Source of the DNA: Capsaspora owczarzaki ATCC 30864
Taxonomy: Eukaryota; Opisthokonta; Filasterea
Reading direction: 5' to 3'
Length of the DNA stretch: 64,000 nt
NCBI RefSeq assembly: GCF_000151315.2
Contig: NW_011887293.1
Location: 1,279,585 to 1,343,584 of the forward strand
Position numbers and translations under genes: made by a program. The notes below the pieces were generated by a model, which searched no databases, was not told the origin of the DNA, and saw nothing but the letters and a program-made list of their open reading frames with translations. Below are positions 43,878 through 58,491 of this stretch, piece after piece; the first letter of the stretch is position 1; each line of letters starts with the position of its first letter.

Positions 43878-44615
43878 GATTTTTGTGTTTTTTAACGTCG
43901 ATTTGGCGCACATTCTGCGTTGCTCGGTGCGTAAACAGAGCAAAGTCAAAGTCGAGTGAAACGCGCGCAACGGTTCACCGAGACTTGCTTCCCCGGACGT
44001 CGAGCTGCCGGATGTGAGGGGGGAAAAGAAGCACGGGACGCGGGGGAACAAAAAGGGCGATCTCGCAATTGGAAGGACGCTCTTCTTGCTCTTCTCGCGT
44101 GAGGCATCGACTCCAACCAGACCACCCACCTCCGGCACACAGACAGACAGACACACAAGCCAACTGACTTGCTTGCAGACGCGGTCGTCTCAGGCAATGA
44201 TGGCACAGCGCGCAGTCCGTTCTTTCGTTTTTATTTTATTTTTGAGTTTTTTGATTCTTTTCTGTCCCTTCTTCATTCTCACCTGGTGAACGCTGGCAGG
44301 GTCGCTCTTCCAGGCGTGGTACATTTCCTCGACGTAGTTGCCGTTGGTGCCGTTCAGGAATGCCTCCGAGGGGTGCGGCGGGGCAGCGGCGGCGGCAGCG
44401 GCAGCGGCAGCGGCGACCGACGAAGCCGATCCCGACAACGCGCGGCGCTGCACTGTGAGCGCGGCAGCGGGCGAGAGAGCCGCAGCAACGCGCAGTGCTG
44501 ATGATGGGGATGATGAGGATGTTGCTAATGGCGTGCCCGTGATGAGCGCAGTGGTGGCGCGACACACGGACGACGTCGCGTGCCGCTTGGGCACGAATCG
44601 ACACAGATTCAGCAT
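40571..44615 (-). CDS. OGDH: 2-oxoglutarate dehydrogenase E1 component
   Basis: Four exons (44615-44283, 43610-41225, 41101-40762, 40670-40571) encode 1052 aa. The N-terminal ~75 residues are Ala/Ser/Arg-rich, a mitochondrial presequence. Motifs follow in order: FLNGTNGNYVEEMYHAW, SWHAFFRNVDRG, IGMPHRGRLSVLNNV, LHGDAAFAGQGVVFE, YRRHGHNEVDQPNFTQP (thiamine-diphosphate region), FHVRLSGQDVERGTFSQRH, and WAQEEPKNMGAWSYVQPR near the end. It decarboxylates 2-oxoglutarate in the TCA cycle and passes the succinyl group to E2. Intron 1 (43611-44282) holds long A and T homopolymers. Divergent from SNX17. Confidence 0.98.
43628..43876. repeat. A28 and T32 homopolymers flanking ~190 bases in OGDH intron 1
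   Basis: On the + strand an A28 run (43628-43655) and a T32 run (43845-43876) lie in the same intron. In the minus-strand transcript this gives a poly-A first and a poly-U near the 3' splice site, so the two could base-pair. The U run also serves as an extended polypyrimidine tract before CTGCAG. Confidence 0.85.
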
Positions 44616-45063
44616 TGGAGAAGGGGAAGAATGAGAAAAAAAAAGACTGGGACAGAGCGTGAGAACCGAGCTCAGGTTTATAAAGCAAGAGCAGGTGAGG
44701 CGGTCATCCAAGCCTGGCAACAGCACTCGCGAGACAAGGATGAAACACCCCTGGTTTGTGAGGCGGAGCGAGCGAGGCGGAAGGATTTGAAGCGAAGAGG
44801 CAAAAGCCATTCTGTGCCCACTGCAGCACTGGTGGGATGGCCATACCTTGATCTGTGTCCATGGATTGGAATTGAATATTAGGCCACCAATACTACAGTA
44901 CTGGTATTGTTTAGTGCAGTGGTGCTTGATCAAAACTCCATCCTCCAATCTCAACAATCGCTTCCAGCCAACAGAAGCCAGTGTCTTATTGTTCGGTCTC
45001 AGTTGTCCTGCCAATTCCTTTCCTTCCTTGGTTTTCACTCTTTCTTTCTTATCTTCGACGCCA
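44616..45063. other. Divergent intergenic region, OGDH / SNX17
   Basis: About 450 bases between divergent start codons. It is mixed composition, with an AT-richer middle (44870-44900) and a pyrimidine-rich stretch before the SNX17 ATG. No ORF is believable and no repeat is notable. Confidence 0.55.
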
Positions 45064-48000
45064 ATGCATTTTGCTATTCCAGACGTCGCTGAGCGTACTG
45101 GGCCAAAAGGCGCGTACACGGTGAGTCTCCCTTCGTCCGTTTCCCCACCACCCACTCGCCACCCGAGCAGCAACACGCCTCAACCCCTACCCATCCACCC
45201 ATCCATCCATCCATCCATCCATCCATCCAAGCCACCCACCCTCAAACGCTCATCTCGTTCCACCTGCATGGAGTTGTTTTGAGTTGTGGTCGTCAGGTTT
45301 TTTGCTCTTCCCTCTCTCTCGTGTTGCCCTCTCCCCCCACTGCGACCGCCGCACCCGCACACACACACACACACATTCACACTATTGCCTTTCGATGTTT
45401 GTTCTTGGCGATCGCTGCTCGTCGCTGGTCGGCCCCATCATCTGTCAATTTGTTTATGTTTTTGTTGTTCTTTTTTTATTTTTTTATTATTTTTTTTATT
45501 TTGTTTGTGTCACTCCAATGCAACGCTCACTCAAACACACACACACAACTTGTTATGACACAGGTCTTCAATATCCACATCAATGGCGTCCATCACTGCG
45601 CCATCCGCTACAGCGAAGTCGAAAAGCTCCAAGCGCGCGTACGTTCGTTTCGTCTTGCCGTTGTCTCAATCTCGCTGCCTTTTTTTTTTTTTTTTTTTTT
45701 TGTATGGACTTGCATTGAGATTTCGTTTGTTTGTATGGACTTGCCCCTCTAGATCAAGGCCGAGTACCCAGACAAGCCGCTGACCAAGTTCCCGCCAAAG
45801 CGGCTGCTGGCGCTGACCCTGGAGCAGCTCGAGGAGCGCAGACGCGGCATTGAAATGTACCTGCAGGCCGTTGGCGAAGACCCGTTGCTGGTCAGATCGC
45901 TCATCTTCCGGAACTTTCTGATTGAGAGCCAAGAGGTACAGACAGTGCCACATACGCCGTCGCTGCGTGAAAGAAAAAAGCTCAAAACGCGCTACCGCTT
46001 TTATTTTTGGGACGAATGTGTATTTTGCTCAGGAAATGCGCGAGAGATCGGTACCCGTCGAATTTCCAATCAAACTGCCAGGCGGAACCATCTTTACACT
46101 CAAGACGCTGTCGCTCAACCGAACAGAGCGCACCTTGGCGGTAAGGGCGGGCGAGGCTCCGCTGAATCTTCACGTCGGAAGTCCTGCAATCTCACACTTT
46201 TTCGCTTGTTCTTTCACCCACACGCTAGCTCATTGCGGACAAGCACGGCATGACTCGTGACCTTGTTCCCATGTTTGGTCTGTTTTTGGAAATCGAAAGC
46301 GATGAGCCCGAGGAGGAAGAAGGCGCCGGCCCGAGGCGTTTCAGTAAGAATGAATCTCGATTTTGCGCTCGCCGACTGGTGTGCTCATTTCTCGTGCCTG
46401 ACTCGTTCTCTTCCTCTCTCTCTCCCTCTCTCCAGTCAAACGCCGCATTCAACACTTTGAATCGCCGTATCTGGCGCTGATGAAGGCCGCCACTCGCAAG
46501 GGAGAGCTGTGTCTGCGCTCGACATTCTGGGATCCCGCCCTCCTCGAAAAGATCTACCCAGACCAGCAAGCGACCGAGTGGATTTATCAACAGACCGTGG
46601 CTGATGCCAACAATGGCTGGATGTCGCCTCCTGATAACGTGCTGGCGGAGCTGAAGATGCTGAAGAAGGCTCGCAAACACAAGGAGGTGAGCAATCACTT
46701 CTTCATTCTTTCGTTTTCCTCTGTGCCGCTTGTGTCTCTGGTGAATGTCTCATTTTCTCGTTTCCATTCACATAGTTTTTGCAAGTGGCCTCCAAGTTGG
46801 ACACATTTGGCTACATTGAGCTCGATCCCTGTGTGTGCAGCCATCCCGCGCCCGATTCCCGCGTCATCGTTGCCATCGGCTCCAATGATCTACGCGTGCG
46901 CCTCGTCGGCCAGGTATGAGCCCTATGAGCAGATGTAATTCGCTTGTCAGACTGTTGTGTGCTGATCGCTTGTCTGCTGCAGAAACGCTCCGAAGCTGCC
47001 ACGTTCCGCGTCCGCCGGACTCGATGCTGGAAGCTTTCTGCACACGACAAGGTTGTTGACTTTGCCTTTGACTATCTATTTGGCCCCAACGAGCTGCGCT
47101 GGGTGACGATGGCTGGACCTCAAGTAAGTTTTTTTTTTTTTTCCCTTGACTTTTCGCGTTGCAGCCGTGACGATTCTGACTATTTTGTCCTCCCCCCTTC
47201 CCTCCTCTCTCCCAACAGACAATCTACATGAGCATGTGCGTTCAGTCTGTCGTCGACGAGTTGCTGGAAAAGATCAAGCCGTCGGTGAGTTTGCTTGCTT
47301 GTTTTGGTTGGGTGGGTTTTACTGTTCTTCGGACTCGTGACTCATCCCCAATCAACAATCCTTTTCATCGTCTTCAGCCAAAGGGTCCCAAGCCAGACTA
47401 CGGTCCGACCTTCTCGGATGCCGATTATCAAGCGGCTGTGGCGGATGCCGCAAGGCGCCTTCCTCCACCGTTGGCGCGTCAAAGCAGTCTTCCCGCTTCT
47501 CCAGCTGAGCCGGCGACTCCAACTAAGCGTGCTTCCGAGCCCACTGCGGCTTCAACTCCGACACCAAAGGCAGACAAGCCAGCAGCTGAAAAGACAGCTG
47601 AAAAGGCCGTTGAGAAGGCAGCTGAAAAGACAGTCGAAATGCCAGCTGAGCAGCCCGCTGAGAAGCCAGTTCAGAAGCCCATTGAGAAGCCAGTTCAAAA
47701 GCCCGCCGAGAAGCCCGCCGAGAAGCCTGTTGAGAAGCCTGCCGAGAAGCCTGCCGAGAAGGCCGCTGAAAAGCCCGCCATCAAATCCGAAGGCACGCCC
47801 AAAAAGGCAGCGCAGCAACCCTCCACGCCGACACCCTCTGCGTCCACTCGCGCCGCTGCGTCAGACAGCAGCTCCTCTTCGTCGTACTCCCCTTCGACTT
47901 CGTCCACGACGACCGGCTCGCGTGGTGTCCATCGTGTTGACTCGACCTCCGCTGCCGACGATGGTTACAAGAAGAAGCTCAAGCTCCCTGTAAGAGGCTG

Positions 48001-48173
48001 GTGCCGAGGCCTAGAGAATGGTGTGTCGTGGGCATTTAGCCAGGTCTAACTTTTGTTCTTTTGGTGTGCTTGTTTGTTCTGATCAGGACGTGTTCAAATC
48101 CTTGAAGTCTGGCAAGAGCGAGACGTATGACAATGCCATGTACGACGGCACCATCGGTGACGACGATCTCTAA
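45064..48173 (+). CDS. SNX17: SNX17-family sorting nexin (PX-FERM), with Retriever-docking-type tail
   Basis: Eleven exons (45064-45120, 45564-45638, 45753-45935, 46033-46140, 46229-46343, 46436-46686, 46776-46913, 46983-47123, 47219-47284, 47378-47989, 48087-48173) encode 610 aa. [13 protein letters not shown]...[22 protein letters not shown] and [28 protein letters not shown] are the PX domain. [35 protein letters not shown] and [15 protein letters not shown] are the FERM-like module. A Pro-Ala-Glu-Lys repeat region (47580-47790) is inserted before the end. The last residues, DGTIGDDDL, mirror the human SNX17 tail (EGIGDEDL) that binds Retriever. SNX17 recognises NPxY cargo on PI3P endosomes and recycles it to the surface. 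Confidence 0.95.
45188..45230. repeat. (CATC)n microsatellite in SNX17 intron 1
   Basis: About ten units of catc/atcc, within intron 45121-45563. The same intron also has a CA run at 45357-45376 and T-rich stretches. Confidence 0.85.
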
Positions 48174-48499
48174 AGGCAAACGGCACTCTCCAAAAAACCT
48201 AACGTTATTCCCCTCTTGTTGTTTTGTTGTTGCTCGTTTTGTTTTGTTTTCAATGTCGGACCTGCTGATGTTTGGGGGTTTCCCCTACGCCTGTCCTTGC
48301 TGTGTCGATATAAAGCGCGTCGTCATGCACCAGCTGTTTCATCACAGTTGAATGATTTCTGATTTTGGTGATTTCTGAGCAGTTTTCGACCAAACGCAGC
48401 AACTCATTCATCTTTTTTTTTCTTCCCCGTTCCGGTTCCCTTTTCAACTTTGGTCCACACATCCACACATCATATTCACCATCACACATCATATTCACC
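48174..48499. other. Intergenic region, SNX17 / kinesin
   Basis: About 330 bases between two plus-strand genes. It has T/G-rich SNX17 3' UTR-like sequence (48220-48255), then a TCACCATCACACATCATATTCACC repeat-like stretch directly before the kinesin ATG (two copies of cacatcatattcacc). No coding feature. Confidence 0.55.
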
Positions 48500-53916
<5,417 letters not shown>

Positions 53917-54043
53917 TCTGACTTTTTGGGTCTATTCTACGTATCCGCATTGTCGATCAATTCAGTGACTTGAAAAACCCAATGAATCTCTTGAAACTGC
54001 AAGGAAAAGTGGTTCATTCTTTTGACAAAAACAGTTCGACACC

Positions 54044-55281
54044 TTAATCGCGCGGGGTCACAATGTTTTTAATCCGCGAGGTAATCTCGTCGGCAAGCTG
54101 CGGCGTGCACGCGCCCAGAATTCGACGAGCCATAATGTCCAATTCGGTGCCGTCCGGGTTGCGAACAACGCCGTTGGCCTCTTGGAGAATGAGAATGCCG
54201 GCAGCAATGTCCCAAACGTGAATGCCAAACTCAAAGTAGGCGTCCATTGCACCCGACGCAACAGCGCACAGGTTGAGCGCAGCCGAGCCCAGACAGCGAA
54301 TCGAGTGAGCGGCGTTGGGCTCGCCAGCAAGCGAGCGCATGTTTTCGAGAATGGTGGCGAGAACCTCGTCCTTGCGGTTGCTGCCAAACTCGGTGCCAAT
54401 CAATGCAGTGTTGACTGCAGTCTGTTGCGAAGTGGTGATTTGCACTCCATTCTTGAACGCACCACGTCCACGAACTGCCGTGTACATCTGGACGATGAGA
54501 ACAAGTCAGACTTGATTGGGACAACGCGCGGCAACAAAAGCCACCAAGTGCAATACCTCGTCCAGGATGCAGTTGTAGACAATTCCGATGACTGGCGCCT
54601 TGTCGATGACCAGTGCGATGGACACGGCGACGAACGGGAAGCTAAATAATTGAGGCGAGATTTTGAGAACAAAACCACTCCGCAACTCCCCCCCCCCGCT
54701 TCCGCCCCAATCCCATTTCCGCATATTGTTGCGTACCGATGCACAAAGTTGGTCGTTCCATCGAGCGGATCGATAATCCACGTCGGATCGTCCGTCAGTT
54801 CGCACTGAATACCCGCAGCGACCGATTCTTCGCCAATAAACCTGCGTTTCCAACAATCAAGCAAATGAGTCAGTATTGACGACATTGAGTTTCATATGTT
54901 GTTGCGGTTGCATATCTGTGAGTGGATTAGGATGTGGAACCGTTCCACAGTTTGACACGTCGTATGGCAAGTGCATTAGAATCCCCAAATCCCCATCAAC
55001 TGTCGTCCTGCGTTCGCTCACTTGTGGCTCGGGAACTTGTCCTTGAACGAGTTGATGATGAACGCTTCGACCTTCTGATCGGTCTCCGTGACGAGATCGG
55101 TCGACGCGGATTTGAGCATGACCGACTTGTTCTTGTCAAACGCGGCGCGGATGGTTGCGCCAGCCTCACGGGCCACGGCCACGGCAGTCTCATAGAACTC
55201 ATCGACACTCTCCAGGCGGGAGCGCTTGGCGGCCGGAGCGGCGGCGGCGGCGTCGGATTCGTCGCGAGGATGCGTTGACAT
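54044..55281 (-). CDS. IMPA1: Inositol monophosphatase
   Basis: Four exons (55281-55022, 54841-54737, 54641-54557, 54487-54044) encode 297 aa. Hallmarks: [18 protein letters not shown] (metal Glu), [15 protein letters not shown] (IMPase motif 1: DPLDGT), [37 protein letters not shown], and [17 protein letters not shown] (motif 2: WDxAAG). It dephosphorylates myo-inositol monophosphates with Mg2+ and is Li+-sensitive in animals. The N-terminal ~25 residues are a short non-conserved Ala-rich extension. Its 3' end lies 127 bases from the convergent kinesin stop. Confidence 0.97.
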
Positions 55282-55605
55282 TTTTGGCAGAAATGGACTG
55301 AGCTGAGCTGCTCAGATTTGATTCAGTTTGAAGGGAAATGAAAATGGTCATACATTGAATGGGTTGGGATGAGCATATCGAAGTGGTTTTTTGCACGAAG
55401 CCGCGCCGCGCTCCGGTTCCGCAACTTTGATTCCAAAGTTTCTGCTCTCTTCTGTGTTGATTCGCATTACTGGTCGCTAACATCCCAAATCCAGAAAACC
55501 GACAACATTCTACAGGTACTTTGATGAATGCGGGTGTATTTCAAACTCGAGATCGGCGATGAAACCAACTTGTCCAAAATCAAATCAACTTTCCGCTCAC
55601 ATCGG
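55282..55605. other. Intergenic region upstream of IMPA
   Basis: About 320 bases between the IMPA start and the stop of the next minus-strand gene. No repeat, ORF or recognisable site is seen. Confidence 0.5.
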
Positions 55606-58158
55606 TCAATAGCTCAAGAACGTGCCCACATTCGAAAGAGCAGTCGCAGCTGAGGTGATTGCTTGTTGCGCAAGTGTCGCGTTGCCAGTGCGAATCATAT
55701 CGACAATCCCGGGGAAGCTGCTGGCATCGTACCCATTCTCACGGTCGGGCGCAAATACGGTGTGCTTGAACCACTTGCGGTTGATGATGCCATTCGGGTC
55801 GGTGAATTGGCTGTTACAGACAGAAGCAACAGGAGCAGCATCGACGTGGGGGAAAAGCAGAGCGGTGAGTACATTCGCTGTATCTTGACCAAACTCGAAA
55901 AAAAAAAACCCATAAATACACAATGCAAATCGACCATACCGCTCTGCAAGGAACAAACGCGAGTTCAAATCCACAACGTTGTAATTGGGATTGTTGTAGG
56001 CTTGCTCGACCCGGGACATGATCTTGGAGGCGCCACTCGCGAACTGCTGCGCAGCGTTGGTCAGCGCAGTGAAATCCACGGGCAGCTTGGCATCGGTCGC
56101 CAGTTGCTGCACTTGGGGAAGGTAAAAGGTCGAGATGGCATACGCGTACTCGGTGTAGTTGAATGGAAGAATTCGAGCGTCAGCGAGGCGCAGCCCAACC
56201 AGGCCAAAGATTTGGGCGCAGGCTTCGTGGTACTGGAACGTTGGGTCACCTTGCGTTTCCATCCAGTTGAATGAATCGAAAACAGAGTGATAGACACCGT
56301 ACGCGCCGCCAAAGAGCAAGTCGCCCGAGGCCACACCCAGCGCGTCCAAAAACACCGTGTAGTCGCTGCCAGAACCCATGATGTCGTACGAGCCGTCCCA
56401 TTCAACGCTGAGAGGGTTGCCGGTGACGGGGTCCTTGACGAGTGCCGCTGTTTGACGGAAGTGCGTCAGCAGGCTCGGCACGAGCGTGACCCAGAGCTGC
56501 GGACCCATGACGGCCGTGTCAATGTTCAGGTATGCCACGGCATGCAGGATGAGGTCGTCTGCGAATCGTTCACCGAAAGCAGTGCTATAAAGAAGAGAAG
56601 AGGAGCAGAAAGATGAGACCAAGAGTCAGCGAAACACAGAAGGATGAGGCCAGAATGGAAGAATATGGGAAATCGCAAACAAAATCCGCTGAGCCTTTGA
56701 TATCGTGCTTACCTTCCGAGCAATCCATACTCTTCGCCATCCCACGATGTCAAAACCAAACCACGCTTGGGTTGCCAACCGCCTTGCAGCAGTACGCCGT
56801 AGGCACGAGCGATTTCTGTTCAAAACAATCAATGTTCAAAAACGCGATCAATCAGATGTGCGTGTCTCTCTCTCGTCGACTCGACTCGAACCAACCAAAC
56901 CAACCACGGACCAAGCAGCGCAGCAGTGCCAGAGTTGGGGTCGACGGCGCCGTAGACCCAGGCGTCGCGATGGTTGCCGAGAATCACATAGTCCTCGCCT
57001 TCCACAGGGTCGGTGCCGTTAATGTACGCAACAACATTCCAAATGTCGGTAGTATATTGGGTGTTGTTGGTAGCGATGCGGGCAAAGGCGCCGGGACCAA
57101 TGTTGTACTGGAAGGGCAGCGCGCCTTGCCAGGAAGCAGGAGCAGGAGCCCCGACAATGTGCGAGAGGAACTGCACAGCATCGCCATAGCCCATGGGCAG
57201 AACGGGAATGGAAGGGATGAGGTCTTCGAGGGGGATGCCGCACTTGTCCACGCCGCGACCGGGATCGCCTCCGCAGAGCGAGTTGAAGACGACTGATCCG
57301 CGCTGGATGCCGCTCTCTGGGCGCCAGGGGCCATTGGGATACAGCTGGCCCTGGGCATAGCCGTCGTCACTCGGATCCGAGTAGATAATCAGACCCGCCA
57401 TGCCGTGCGTCTGTGCGTTGAGCGCCTTGAGGCCGCGGAAGATGGATCCGTAGCGGGCGATCGCGATGGCGCCAGTGAGGTTGACTCCCTGAGCAACAAG
57501 ATACTCAAAGTCCTCCGTGGATCCATAGTTGACATAGACGAGCGGACCCGCTGCAGACCCGGTGGGCGAGTAACCCAGGAAGGAGTGGTTGCGGTAGGGC
57601 GTGTCCGCGGTCGGGTCGAGCAGATCTTCGCTCAGCGCCGCAGCATACACGAGCGTGGTGCCATCCGCACTGTACAGCTTTGCCGATGCAGCTTCGACGG
57701 GCGCGGTGAGCAGCACGGTCTCGTTCTGGATGACCGCGTCCAATCCGAACGACTTGAACTGGTTGAGCACGTACTCTGCCGTCTCGTAGTCGCCGGGGGT
57801 GCCTGCAACGTGCGGCAGCGATGTCAGGTACTTGAGATGCGCCCTGCATCGCTCTGCCTCGGGGACTTGGAGGAATGCAGCCTCAGCGTCGCTCAGAGCT
57901 GGTCCAGCCGGGAAGTCCGCGCTCATTGGCGGGAAACTCTCCATCCACGCCTGCTGCTGCTGCTGCTGCTGGTGTTCGTTCTTGGCTCCAGCAGCTGTAG
58001 CGGCGGTTGCGCTACGACGGGATGCGCCTTCGCACGCCAGCGCAGAACAGCGTCGTGACGACAACGAGCACTGCAACAGCAGCAGCGAGTCGCATCATTG
58101 CGCGCCATTTCGGAGCGCAGCCATTGGCAATCCATTGCTGCCGCTGAGGACGATGCAT
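55606..58158 (-). CDS. Glutamate carboxypeptidase II-like (PSMA/NAALADase, M28B) peptidase
   Basis: Exons 58158-56912, 56815-56713, 56584-55940 and 55810-55606; about 733 aa (human GCPII 750). The ectodomain has a PA insert and the M28 zinc site: ILGNHRDAWVYGAVDPNSG (zinc His and bridging Asp), LTSWDGEEYGLLG (catalytic Glu pair), YLNIDTAVMG, GSGSDYTVFLDALGVASGD and AYGVYHSVFDSFNWM. The transferrin-receptor-dimerisation-like C-terminus ends WFKHTVFAP...SFPGIVDMI. The likely N-terminus MHRPQRQQW... gives a short basic segment, then a membrane anchor (LAAAVAVLVVVTTLFCAG), i.e. type II topology, but it is in a different frame from the ectodomain at about 58015, so either one base is off or a first exon is misplaced. 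The family cleaves C-terminal glutamate from peptides and folates. Confidence 0.88.
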
Positions 58159-58491
58159 TTGGTGGTGGGAAAAACAAAGGCAAGACCAAAGACTGAGGAT
58201 GAGCAAATAAGGAAAAAAACAAACAAAAAACACACGGCAAAACAAAAAAAGTCTTAGAAACCAGGCACCATTTGCAGATCGAAAGGAACGACTTTGTTGA
58301 ATATTGACTTTGTCTAACCGAGCAAGAAACGTTGTATTTCCCTTCGTGAACAACAATCAGCGAAGACAACAAGGAAATGTAAACATGGAAGTGATGCACA
58401 ACAACAACAGCAACAACAACAACAATGCGAAAGCAAGAAACACTGGTAAACGAACAGGCCAGGAAGCAACTGGCACAACACCTTCGGCTTA
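58159..58491. other. Intergenic region between GCPII-like and kinase genes
   Basis: About 330 bases, both flanking genes on the minus strand. It contains an aac-rich stretch (58399-58430) and A-rich sequence. It could hold an undetected first exon of the GCPII-like gene, given its unresolved N-terminus. Confidence 0.5.

Noticed and set aside
44190-45176. 328-codon minus-strand frame running upstream of the OGDH start
   Set aside because: Only the part from 44615 down is family-like (mitochondrial presequence onward); the upstream part overlaps the promoter and SNX17 5' region.
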